Below, piece after piece: positions 37,299 through 46,300 of a DNA stretch of 64,000 nucleotides; the first letter of the stretch is position 1, and the number at the start of each line of letters is the position of its first letter. A program made the position numbers and the translations under genes. The notes beneath the pieces were generated by a model. The model was not told the origin of the DNA. It made no database searches and saw nothing but the letters and a program-made list of their open reading frames with translations. Source of the DNA: Alphaproteobacteria bacterium (GTDB lineage Bacteria > Pseudomonadota > Alphaproteobacteria > Micavibrionales > Micavibrionaceae); the NCBI GenBank assembly GCA_002401695.1, contig NVTV01000001.1, forward strand, positions 296,501 to 360,500, read 5' to 3'.

Positions 37299-37820
37299 AT
37301 GCGCTACATATTATTTATGTTATTATTCTGCACAATTCCATTCGCACCAGCCTATGCAAATCAACAAGTTGCGGATGCTGTTAAGGCACTAAAAATTGGA
37401 GGCGTAAACGTATTTAGCAGTATGGATCAGGCACAATCCATGATGACCAGCCATGGTTATTCAGAAACGCATTCCAGCCCCAGAGGCACACTATACAATA
37501 AAGGGAATTGCCGTTTTGAGTTTGGCAAAATGATGAGCACAAGTATGATGAAGTATGCTTGCAACAGTTCAAGTGATGCAATTCACGACAATAACATTTT
37601 GAAGACCTTAGAAACGCTATGCGCCATAAAAGATAATGGTAACAAGAATAAAAACGGGTGCCTCCCCAAAGGCGCGCGCGCTACCCCCTCTTTTAACGAG
37701 ATGTTTGTGGTGATAGTTGAAAATGATCATAAATATACTGTCACAATCAGGATGAACCACAACACAGATGGAACACAAAATCTATACCTTACTTTAGTCG
37801 TTATGAGACTAACAAAGTAA
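37299..37820 (+). CDS. secreted protein of unknown function
   Basis: The 173-residue product has a signal peptide (MRYILFMLLFCTIPFAPAYA) and a mature part with four Cys (NKGNCRFEFG, KYACNSSSD, TLCAIKDN, NGCLPKG) able to form disulfides. I do not recognise the family. An upstream in-frame ATG at 37251 is possible but the signal peptide begins at 37299. The gene is AT-rich and precedes the Fur-box gene; a gap of 170 bp upstream of it holds nothing I can name. Confidence 0.55.
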   Translation: MRYILFMLLFCTIPFAPAYANQQVADAVKALKIGGVNVFSSMDQAQSMMTSHGYSETHSSPRGTLYNKGNCRFEFGKMMSTSMMKYACNSSSDAIHDNNILKTLETLCAIKDNGNKNKNGCLPKGARATPSFNEMFVVIVENDHKYTVTIRMNHNTDGTQNLYLTLVVMRLTK

Positions 37821-37858
37821 GAATGAGCGTGGTAATGAAAGTCTTTTTTAACAATTCC

Positions 37859-37877
37859 GATAATGATAATCATTCTC
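37859..37877. promoter_or_regulatory. Fur-box-like palindrome
   Basis: GATAATGATAATCATTCTC differs from the classical 19-bp Fur consensus GATAATGATAATCATTATC at one position. It lies 58 bp upstream of the start at 37935. Fur with Fe(II) would repress here when iron is plentiful; this is inferred from the match, since I cannot see the Fur gene in the window. Confidence 0.75.
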
Positions 37878-37901
37878 ATTGACGCACGTAATTATGCCTG
37901 C

Positions 37902-37931
37902 TAGCCTCCTAACATCATATAAAGGAGGCTA
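37902..37931 (+). promoter_or_regulatory. hairpin sequestering the ribosome binding site
   Basis: TAGCCTCCT (37902-37910) is the exact reverse complement of AGGAGGCTA (37923-37931), with a 12-nt loop between. The second arm contains the Shine-Dalgarno AGGAGG, whose start codon follows at 37935. A perfect 9-bp stem with five G-C pairs would block initiation until melted, as in RNA thermometers or riboswitch-type leaders. The sequence is seen directly; the mechanism is inference. Confidence 0.65.
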
Positions 37932-37934
37932 ACT

Positions 37935-38261
37935 ATGAGTGTATCATTTAGATTTTGTACGGGCTGTCTACTAAAGTTCTGCTCACATCTCTCTTACAGT
38001 AATGCACCTGATAAAGTGCGTTTCTTTGTACCCACCATAGACCACCTTATGCGAGATCATTTTATTTACCTTGAAATAAAACAAAGCGTACTAAGCCAGC
38101 TCTTGCAAAGAGAGACGCCTATAAGCGTGGATTTATCCGAATTTGCCGAAATTTTGCATATCCAGCGAGGCGAATGGCCCAGCGCGCAAGATCAAGAAAC
38201 TATTGAACAAATCTATAACCACACAACAGATGAACACAACATGACGCGCCTTGCCTCTTAG
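37935..38261 (+). CDS. small protein of unknown function behind a Fur box
   Basis: The 108-residue product has three Cys at the N-terminus (RFCTGCLLKFCSH, C8-x2-C11-x4-C16), then a helical body (LMRDHFIYLEIKQSVLSQLLQRETPISVDLSEFAEIL) and an acidic end. The start is supported by the strong AAGGAGG site, though that site lies in the hairpin described above. The cysteines are suggestive of metal or redox chemistry but do not match a known motif. The Fur box suggests iron control. It is convergent with tamB. Confidence 0.55.
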   Translation: MSVSFRFCTGCLLKFCSHLSYSNAPDKVRFFVPTIDHLMRDHFIYLEIKQSVLSQLLQRETPISVDLSEFAEILHIQRGEWPSAQDQETIEQIYNHTTDEHNMTRLAS

Positions 38262-38309
38262 GATAATAATATAGATATAAATTATATAAACCTACTAACA
38301 CACTGCGGA

Positions 38310-40184
38310 TCAATAATCCCAGTTCCAAAAAATACCTGCTCCACCCCGAGCATCTTGCCCGATTTCACTCTCTAATGTGATGTTCGGGGTTAGTTCTATC
38401 TCTATATTGGCGCTACCGCTGCCATCTGCTGAGCCTGCTTCCACTTCCAAATACACCTTATCTGATAAATGTTTACCTGCACCAACACTGGCATTGCCAT
38501 CCTCATCCGCGTCAAAACGCAAATCATCCAGCCCCGTTGTTGTACGTAATAATCCCACAGGATCAAAGCCACCGCCGTTGCTCCCATGTCCTGTGAAACG
38601 CTGCAAGGTTTGTGTTAATTGCACGGCCTGAAAAGGTGAGATGTTCCCCATACCCTCACCAAAAAGAATATGCGCCAAAACCTCATCTTCGGGCAAAGCA
38701 GGATCGGACGAAAATTTTATGCTCGGCTTTAACGCATTGCCCGTTATACCAACCCGCGCCATGATATCGCCCGTCTTGGTTTCAACCAAAATATCAAATA
38801 TCGGATTAGGCGGGATACTGCCCGAAAAATTCAGCGTTGCTTTGGCAACATTGAAACTCTTACCAAATTCATCATAACGCCCCCGTTGCAGTTTCAAAAC
38901 ACCATCAAATTGAGGGTCAGCCAACGCGCCATGTATTTTCACCTTACCGCCAAATTCTGCATCCAGCCCCCAACCACGTACAAAAATCTGATTCGGCGCA
39001 TCCACAACGATATCCAGTGTTATATTCTGCCCCATATTCTGTGTATCTGTCGCACGCGTTTTGGGCGTCTCGACATTAATTTCGGGGATGGCTTGCGTAA
39101 AACGTTCCGGCAATGTGATGTTTATTTTCTCGGGTGAGATATTTCCGTTCAAAATATAAGCAGTCTTGTCCCCTTTGAAATCCAAATCTACATTAATAAA
39201 CCCATCTGCAATGCCGCCCTTTGGCGCATGAAAATGTTTTGCTTTCAAAAACAGATCAACCGCTTCACTGGCCAAATCAACATCACCTGACACCTCAAAA
39301 GTACCATCTTCCAAATCACGGGCTTTCAAAGAGTTCACACGTAGCGTTGATCCTGAAAGATGCATATCCAAATCAATATCCCGCACAGCAATTAAGAAAT
39401 TTTTATTGGCGTAAGAGCGCATCTTCGCCCTTACCGAGGCATTTTGTTTACCATGCGCGACAGCCAGAGTTATATCAAACTTGGCCGTATTCAATTCATG
39501 CCCTGCGCCAATAATATGCTTGTAGAAAGACAATTTATCCAATTGGCCAGAGAACGTCCCCCGCGCCAGATTATTCGATAAATGAACATTGGCAATCCCT
39601 GCCCCGCGCAGATCAGGTGCAGATATTGCAACATCAGACAAACGCAATAATTCATCATCTAAAGAAAACTTAGAGCGCGTAGAAATACTCTCCCCCCGAT
39701 AGAGAGCTTTCACATCAAAGGCCCCCACAATAATATCATCCAGCGTTGCATCCACATGGGCGCGAACATGAGAGATAGAATAAGACGTCGATATTTCCTG
39801 CTCATTATAGAAAATTATATCACGCACGGATAAATCCGCATCAACATCGCCGACCAATAAAGCCCTTATATCAAGATCAAGACTCACCATCTTCATCCGC
39901 AGCAACAATCCCGTTGCATCATATAAATCCAGACGGGCGACAGAGATGTTATCTTCCTCCAGATTGTAATCAAAGTCAGACATCTCCAGACGATAACCCT
40001 GCGCTTTGGCTTGCTGCTCTATATAAGATCGCACAAAGCCTTGCGCAGAATCAGAATGCAGCCAAGCATAGCCCTGCACCAACAACATCGGCAAAAGGAA
40101 CATCATCGCGAACAAAATAGACAAGCCCCCGATAAGAACACGACCACCACGCTTGAATACTGATTTTATAATCTTCATTACCAT
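38310..40184 (-). CDS. tamB: translocation and assembly module subunit TamB
   Basis: The 624-residue product has an N-terminal inner-membrane anchor (GGRVLIGGLSILFAMMFLLPMLLVQGYAWL), a long beta-rich middle (periplasm-spanning), and the conserved C-terminal DUF490 part: LQRGRYDEFGKSFNVAKATLNFSGSIPPNPIFDI, FSSDPALPEDEVLAHILFGEGMGNISPFQAVQLTQTLQRFTG and FWNWDY at the extreme C-terminus. TamB works with TamA in outer-membrane insertion and lipid transfer. It is clearly shorter than the usual 1000-1400 residues. It follows tamA by 15 bp on the same strand, so an operon is nearly certain. Confidence 0.85.
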   Translation of the reverse strand: MVMKIIKSVFKRGGRVLIGGLSILFAMMFLLPMLLVQGYAWLHSDSAQGFVRSYIEQQAKAQGYRLEMSDFDYNLEEDNISVARLDLYDATGLLLRMKMVSLDLDIRALLVGDVDADLSVRDIIFYNEQEISTSYSISHVRAHVDATLDDIIVGAFDVKALYRGESISTRSKFSLDDELLRLSDVAISAPDLRGAGIANVHLSNNLARGTFSGQLDKLSFYKHIIGAGHELNTAKFDITLAVAHGKQNASVRAKMRSYANKNFLIAVRDIDLDMHLSGSTLRVNSLKARDLEDGTFEVSGDVDLASEAVDLFLKAKHFHAPKGGIADGFINVDLDFKGDKTAYILNGNISPEKINITLPERFTQAIPEINVETPKTRATDTQNMGQNITLDIVVDAPNQIFVRGWGLDAEFGGKVKIHGALADPQFDGVLKLQRGRYDEFGKSFNVAKATLNFSGSIPPNPIFDILVETKTGDIMARVGITGNALKPSIKFSSDPALPEDEVLAHILFGEGMGNISPFQAVQLTQTLQRFTGHGSNGGGFDPVGLLRTTTGLDDLRFDADEDGNASVGAGKHLSDKVYLEVEAGSADGSGSANIEIELTPNITLESEIGQDARGGAGIFWNWDY

Positions 40185-40199
40185 GACAACGCCTAGTGT

Positions 40200-41948
40200 C
40201 TAAAACGCCTGACCAATACTAATATAAACTTGGAAATTCTGCTCGGTATTATCCTTGCCAGTTAACGGCACACCAACATCCAACCTTAAAGGCCCGAAGT
40301 CCGTATAATAGCGAAACCCGACCCCCGCGCCAATAGATAGATTATCAACACTTGGGCTGACCTTATCATCAACTTGCCCCGCATCAACAAAAGCAACCGC
40401 GCCCAAGGTCTCCGTCATTTTAAAACGAAGCTCCGCAGAGCCGACAATCAGAGACCGACCGCCTGTAGGATCATTACCCTCAAAAGGCCCGACTTCTTGA
40501 TATCCAAAGCCCCGAACAGAGCCACCGCCGCCTGCGTAAAAACGCTCGGTCGCGGGAATATCATCTGTATTTGCCCCAATGATAGAGCCAACATGCAAAC
40601 GCCCCGCCAACACCACTTTGTCATGCACACTATAATAGCTCTGCGCCCCGATCTTTGCTTTCAAGAATGGATTACTCTGCCCCAATACATCAATAAAAGG
40701 ATGTAATGAACCACTAAGGACCACCCCCTTATGCGGATCAAGCGTATTATCACGGCTGTCATATAACAAAGAGACAAAGGGTGAGAGCAACGCAAAGTTC
40801 TCTGTTTCCGTACTCTCGTCTTTAATGCGCGTTACCTTAATGTCGCCGCCAACACGCCCCGAGAAATTCTTACCAAGAGAACGTTTAACCCCAAACCCTA
40901 CGCCCATACCAAAAGTTTCATAAGCATCCGTGTCTTCCCTATCCAAAAACGCGTTAAAGGCAATAGATTGCCCCTTACGCAGGAAAGGCGATTTGGTCAA
41001 TTTGGTTTTCAAGGATTGTTCCCGCAAAGATAAGGTCAGATTCGCATTAAACTTTTCGCCCGCACCCAAAAAATTGCGATGCTCCCACCCTAGAACCGCG
41101 CCGGGGCCTTCATCTGTGTAATAGCTCATCCCTACGCGAACAGAGCGTTGCAACTTTTCCTTCAACACAAACTCAACAGGAATAATGCCACCATCCTCTG
41201 CTTGCTCAGGCAGCTTTATATCCACGTTAGCAAATAATCCTGTCGCCATAATTTTGCCCCGCACAGAAGCGATTGTATCATGACGGAAACAATCGCCCTC
41301 TTTCCATGACACCATCTGACGTAGATAATCATCCTTCACACTTTCCTGACCGGAAAAAGATGCAGCGCCAAAAGAAGCCTCCTGCCCTTGCGTCACATGA
41401 AATGTTAACGCCGCCATTCTGGTTGCAGGATCAAGTAACACTTTATGCCCGACCTCCAACGCAAAAGCGCAATTTTCCACTTGCAACTCTTTATGCAAGT
41501 CCGCTTGTGCCTTTAAAACGACGGAAGCACTCAACGGATCATCAACTGAAATGGATAAATTTTTCAGATATTTATTATAAGAACGAGGCATAACCCCTAT
41601 ACTTTTAATACGCGTCACCCCCCCTGCAACAACAGTATAGCGGCCGATATCACCATCTTGATACGTCACTGCCGCATCGTAATACCCTTGGGAGCGCATT
41701 CCCTTTAGAACGTCCAGCCGAACAGCCTCTTGTGCATAGTCAATATCATCCTGATTATCCGGCACATCTTCAAATCCATTTGCAACGATAGAAGTAATAT
41801 AGCTTTGCACCGGATCACGATCATCCAGTCCTGTCACTTCATAGCGTTTATGCAAGTCTTCATCAGACCAGAAATTCAAACGATCCGCGACACATCCAGA
41901 CAACAGACCGCAACAAGCAACAATAGATAAACAGTGAAATACTCTCAT
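40200..41948 (-). CDS. tamA: BamA/TamA-type outer membrane protein with a lipoprotein signal
   Basis: The 582-residue product has POTRA-like repeats at about residues 85-265 (the KVLLDPATRMAALTFHVTQGQEASFGAASFSG and GIIPVEFVLKEKLQRSVRVG regions) and a C-terminal 16-strand barrel (TERFYAGGGGSVRGFGYQEVGP with the conserved V-R-G-F lock, and F at the C-terminus). The N-terminus MRVFHCLSIVACCGLLSGCVADRLNFW looks like a lipoprotein signal with lipobox L-S-G-C19. TamA proteins usually have ordinary signal peptides, so lipidation would be unusual. It lies upstream of tamB. Confidence 0.85.
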   Translation of the reverse strand: MRVFHCLSIVACCGLLSGCVADRLNFWSDEDLHKRYEVTGLDDRDPVQSYITSIVANGFEDVPDNQDDIDYAQEAVRLDVLKGMRSQGYYDAAVTYQDGDIGRYTVVAGGVTRIKSIGVMPRSYNKYLKNLSISVDDPLSASVVLKAQADLHKELQVENCAFALEVGHKVLLDPATRMAALTFHVTQGQEASFGAASFSGQESVKDDYLRQMVSWKEGDCFRHDTIASVRGKIMATGLFANVDIKLPEQAEDGGIIPVEFVLKEKLQRSVRVGMSYYTDEGPGAVLGWEHRNFLGAGEKFNANLTLSLREQSLKTKLTKSPFLRKGQSIAFNAFLDREDTDAYETFGMGVGFGVKRSLGKNFSGRVGGDIKVTRIKDESTETENFALLSPFVSLLYDSRDNTLDPHKGVVLSGSLHPFIDVLGQSNPFLKAKIGAQSYYSVHDKVVLAGRLHVGSIIGANTDDIPATERFYAGGGGSVRGFGYQEVGPFEGNDPTGGRSLIVGSAELRFKMTETLGAVAFVDAGQVDDKVSPSVDNLSIGAGVGFRYYTDFGPLRLDVGVPLTGKDNTEQNFQVYISIGQAF

Positions 41949-42014
41949 GTTCCAGACAATACTGATAACATCACAAAATGAAAAGAAATAACTGCGGAGA
42001 CAAGGTTCGCCAGT

Positions 42015-42458
42015 CTAAAAAGGTAATTCAAGGCCACCAAGATCCGCCGAAGTACCAAAATCAGTGCCTCCACCAAAGAAACCACCCGACAAATCACTAC
42101 CGATTAAATCACTGCCCGCCGAAAAGGAATCACCAAGAAAAGTATCTGTAACACCAAATAAGCGGTGAATACCTGTTAAAACGTCTGTCATCACGCTTAA
42201 AACATTCGCACCGAATCCTTCTGAAAAGAACTCTGGCATCGCGCTTGATATCGGACTCATAAATTCATGTGCAAGATTAGCAATAGGCGATTCTGCAAAG
42301 CCGGAGCTATGTAGCAATCCAAAATCCAGAAAAGAATCCAGCATAAAAAAGCCGAAATACCAAGCGACCCCTTTCACTGCATACGAAAAAGCCGTACTCA
42401 GCCCGCCCGGGATCCAGCTCTCATCATCGTCTTCTTTTTTCATTGCATCCGCCGCCAT
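42015..42458 (-). CDS. protein of unknown function, minus arm of the Fur-controlled divergent locus
   Basis: The 147-residue product starts with a short acidic segment (KKEDDDESWIPGG), has a hydrophobic stretch (STAFSYAVKGVAWYFGFFMLDSFLDFG) at about residues 20-46 and an amphipathic middle (PISSAMPEFFSEGFGANVLSVMTDVL), and ends in Gly/Ser/Asp-rich low complexity (SDLIGSDLSGGFFGGGTDFG). It may be a single-pass or peripheral membrane protein. No family is recognised. Translation could start at the Met of KKEDDDES 15 bp further in. The gene is divergent from the exported protein gene at 42580; the shared promoter region carries two Fur-like boxes. Confidence 0.6.
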   Translation of the reverse strand: MAADAMKKEDDDESWIPGGLSTAFSYAVKGVAWYFGFFMLDSFLDFGLLHSSGFAESPIANLAHEFMSPISSAMPEFFSEGFGANVLSVMTDVLTGIHRLFGVTDTFLGDSFSAGSDLIGSDLSGGFFGGGTDFGTSADLGGLELPF

Positions 42459-42494
42459 TTTTAAAATCGACCTTTGATTCTTACCATATTACTA

Positions 42495-42515
42495 TTGCGA
42501 ATAATTATCATTGAC
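42495..42515. promoter_or_regulatory. Fur-box-like palindrome A
   Basis: The core GCGAATAATTATCATTG (within 42495-42515) matches Fur boxes of the TTGCGAATnATTATCATT form. It covers the -10 element TAATTA (42502-42507) of the minus-strand promoter and adjoins the plus-strand -35 element TTGACA (42511-42516). See the promoter entry. Confidence 0.7.
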
Positions 42516-42539
42516 AAAGGACATCGTCAAGCATTAAAT
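42502..42539. promoter_or_regulatory. interleaved divergent promoters
   Basis: Plus strand: TTGACA (42511-42516), 17-bp spacer, TTAAAT (42534-42539). Minus strand: TTGACG (42530 to 42525), 17-bp spacer, TAATTA (42507 to 42502). The two share the core between the -35 elements. A Fur-like box covers the minus -10, and another abuts the plus -10, so repression of both arms together would be expected. Seen in sequence; activity not tested. Confidence 0.55.
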
Positions 42540-42559
42540 TGCGAATGATTATCAATAAA
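42539..42559. promoter_or_regulatory. Fur-box-like palindrome B
   Basis: The core GCGAATGATTATCAATA (within 42539-42559) repeats box A with the same orientation at a 44-bp offset. It starts at the last base of the plus-strand -10 element TTAAAT and would cover the transcription start. The 42580 gene starts 21 bp downstream. Confidence 0.7.
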
Positions 42560-42579
42560 AACAAAGCCAGAGTAAAAAA

Positions 42580-43332
42580 ATGAATACAATCAAATCAAAA
42601 TTATTCAATACTATTGCCGGATTAGGGCTGATTATATCCATGTCCGCCGCCGCGCAACAACCCGCCGCCGCCGATGGCACAATTGACACCGCAAAAGAGG
42701 CGCTTTCTCTGCTCTACCCTGCGGCACTGGCTGTTGATAACGCACAGAAATCAGGCAACGTTGAAGCACAAAGAGCGGCAGGTATACGCCTGACAAACGC
42801 ACAACGACAAATCACTGAATTATTCGGCAAAGGCCCCGAAGGCTATCTCTCTTATAACTACCATGGGCGTGATGTAAACGTGCCAATTGATGGAGACCTT
42901 GCCTTCATCGGTGTGCAAGCCTTCACCGCCAACGAAGATATTGTAAGAGAAAACGGCAATGTCATCGAAAAAGGCCAAAAATATCTACAATTTTTCATGA
43001 AACCAACATTGGCGATGACAACACAATTCCATTTGGCCTTAAACGGTATAACCCCTGACCCGAATCGTGATGTTCAAAGAGATATGATGACCACATCCAA
43101 AACATCGATCTACCCGATTGGCCAAGCAAGCACAAAACAAATTGCAACGCATGTCTTTGCCATCCCCGAAAGCGTTTTCTCAGGCAATCCTAACGACCGT
43201 GATATCCTGCCAAGCATCCACAAAGTGCCTTATTTGCAAGTCATCAACGAGATGCTTGAAATATGTGAAGACAGGTTGGACGATCTGAATGACGATGCCA
43301 TGGACTTGTTCGCAAAGCCGGGACAGCCTTAA
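42580..43332 (+). CDS. exported protein of unknown function, plus arm of the Fur-controlled locus
   Basis: The 250-residue product has a signal peptide (LFNTIAGLGLIISMSAAA) followed by an Ala/Gln-rich stretch. The mature part is mostly helical, with YNYHGRDVNVPIDGDLAFIGV and TFAFAL-like stretches but no cysteine until ICEDRLDD near the C-terminus. I recognise no family. The gene lies 50 bp upstream of the 1229-residue protein on the same strand, so both are likely in one Fur-controlled transcript. Confidence 0.65.
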   Translation: MNTIKSKLFNTIAGLGLIISMSAAAQQPAAADGTIDTAKEALSLLYPAALAVDNAQKSGNVEAQRAAGIRLTNAQRQITELFGKGPEGYLSYNYHGRDVNVPIDGDLAFIGVQAFTANEDIVRENGNVIEKGQKYLQFFMKPTLAMTTQFHLALNGITPDPNRDVQRDMMTTSKTSIYPIGQASTKQIATHVFAIPESVFSGNPNDRDILPSIHKVPYLQVINEMLEICEDRLDDLNDDAMDLFAKPGQP

Positions 43333-43381
43333 AGAATTCTCCGCTCACTAAATCAATACAAAACAAACGTAGAAAACCGCT

Positions 43382-46300
43382 ATGACAACGCATGACATCA
43401 ACGAGCAGTTCCGCAAGAAAGGTACGTCATCGCCCAAAAATAAAATTGGGCTGGCGCATTTCCTGATTGATGAATCATTGCTGGATATGGCGCAAGATTA
43501 TGGTGCATATATAGAGGCCACACCCAACAAATCACAAAGCTACAGCATGACGTTTTTCAACGGCAACGGTGAGCAAAACTTTACAGGCAACCTATCAGAA
43601 CTAAGAACACATCTGCGCGCACTACACCAACCGATCAATGCGAGCATAGAAAAGGCCGTAAAAGAAAGCTCCGGCTATAACACGGTCAGTGCTGGCAGAA
43701 AAATAATGGCGCGCGACACACTCAACACACAAATCCAGAACGAGCGCAAAGATACCCTTGCCCTGTTTCGTGTCATGACAACAAATTCCGCGACCTTGCC
43801 TGAATTCGTAGACCCGAACGACGATGTAGAGCATCAACATGGCCCCGAGCATGAAATCCGCACCGCCGATATGTGGCGCCATACCTGTGAAATAGATGTA
43901 AAAGACCGCGCAAGGCACTATGATCCTGACAGAGACCCAACCGCGTTAGAGCCAGCAATTATAAAGAACAGCCGCTTCCACCCGTCCAAAGGATTCCAGT
44001 TTGAGCTGTCGCCAAAATTTATCGACCAAAACACCGAAAAAGACATTAACGTCACCGTTTGGGACATGATTTCCACCGTTAAAGGGTATGATGCCCGCAG
44101 CAAAGGCAATACGCTCCACTTCACACTGGAAGAAATGGATGATTTTTGCGCCCTTACCCACAATAATCTACAAACGCCGGAATTCATGGCTCTGCTTGAA
44201 GATACACGCCACCAAGAACGCGTAGAAGACGCCATTGAGCGCATTGAAACAGAAGTACAAGATATAAATTCACCAATTTACAAGGCCATTATCAAAGATG
44301 CGGCAATCCCCGAAGATAAAAAAAGTACCCTTAGAAACCTTATCATCGCCAGCTCTGCAATAACGCCTATTCTTGAATCAGACGCAATGAAAGCCCGATG
44401 GGCGCATTACTATTTCATGCAGAGAAAAGACCCCGCAATGGCGGATATTGTTGCTGAGGTAAATGTTCTCAACGATGTTGTTTCACATTACTCTGCCGCA
44501 GAGCATGTCACACAAGCACATATGGAGGCCATCGCGCTGGATCCTAATTTTCAGGAACTGCTATCCTTCCAGAGAAACATTGCGCATGCCATTGAGGATT
44601 CAATCCCGAAAATAAAACACCTGTCAAAAGAGGAAAAATCCGCGTATCAGGAAAGTTATCGTACCATTCAGAAAATGATAGGCGATTTGTCTATATCCGG
44701 ACAAAATATTGCAAATGAACATCTGGATGATGACAAAAAAACCGTAACAGATATTTTTGAAAGAACAATGGGCACAGGGCATGATGGTATCAGCCGCATG
44801 TCCTCTGAGTTTGTCGATAACACCATTGATTTCTTTCAGGACATTTATCAACGCCCCTTTGCCTCTAAGAAAGAATTTGTCGCCTCCGTCGCGGTTTTAG
44901 GCTGGCTGACATATTATATGCAATCAGGGGGCGACGCCGATGGCGCGAACCAATTGCTTGATGCCGCAAATACAATGAACGAAACCGTAGCCGCCGGAGA
45001 GGTGCCAGATGTCATGTCTTTTGATGACATAATGGGTAGTTTAAATGACGGCGGCGGCCTCAGCGAAACAGCAGCTAAAATCGAAGATCTGGATCTTAGC
45101 AAGTTAACCGAAGACGATAAAAAAGAGTTTGTACGCTTTATCCGCGATAACGGTCTGGATATTTCAGATGACCAGATGCGACAACTTTCTAACTACGTCC
45201 ATAATAATTACGGCATTTTAGGCGCTTACAAGCATTTCACTATTGATAACGCGGTCACAGGAACAACACTATCCCTTCTCGACCTTGCGAGAGTCGCGAC
45301 AGAAGGTCTGGTAGAAACCGTCGGCGGAACAGTGAATGAAGCGGCATCCTTCTTTAAATCCGCAAGCAACGGCGCGATTGATGCCGGCGACCAAACATTT
45401 AAAATCAATGTTTTCCAAACAACAATCGGCCATATTCCGATGATCGCCGCCCTTGCACTTATGGCACTGACATCAGGCCCCAGAAACGGCATCAAGCGTA
45501 TTTTCGGGTTCTTTGATGGTTTTACGAACTCAACGATTGCTACGCTGAAAGATCGTCCGCTTGCACTACCCGCCGCCGCACTAACAGCCCTGTTTGAGCC
45601 GCAAACCATTATTCTGGCCAATGAAGCGGATAAGGGTGGCTTTGCCTTCCCTCTGCTTGCCGGAATAGCTGCTGCGGCTTTGTGGAAACGCAAAGCAAAC
45701 TCAACAAAAGAACTTCACGAAGAAATAACCCAGAACGCGCGCACACTAACCAATCACCTCAATAATGATGAGGCACAGTTTAAATTACTGGATGCCCGCC
45801 CCGACATTGTTAGATCCCTATCACAGGCCGCCTTGCTGCAAGAACAAGTCAAAGCCGACCTGCCCGATGATGTCAAAGAAATATCTTATTCCAAAAAACG
45901 CTTGGTGAATAAACTATCGAGCAATTTCAAAATTGCCGCCGATAATCTGGAACCAACACTAACCGCTCTACGTAAGTTTGATTTAGCGATGGATATTTCA
46001 TCGCGCTATATGGGTGAAGAAAATAAAACTTACCACAATTTCATCCACAGTAAGATCGAATCATTCACGCAGGCTCTGAAAGATGTTCAAAACGAAAAGA
46101 TGAGCGTCAAAGAATTCGAACGCCACATCAACAAAGACTTGAAAAAAGTGATGCAAGCACAAGCCTTCCTCGGCGGTAATGCTGAGATATATAATGCGGT
46201 GTACAAGAAGGCCCCATCAGAAAGAATGATGGATCGCTTCAGCCTTGCCGGAGATGTGCAATATAATATCCAAGCGCGCAAAGAAAGCTTTAAGCAAAAC

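Noticed and set aside
35811-37934. tRNA-Leu as an attachment site with a downstream direct repeat
   Set aside because: I found no second copy of the tRNA 3' end downstream and no integrase gene, so an att site is not claimed.
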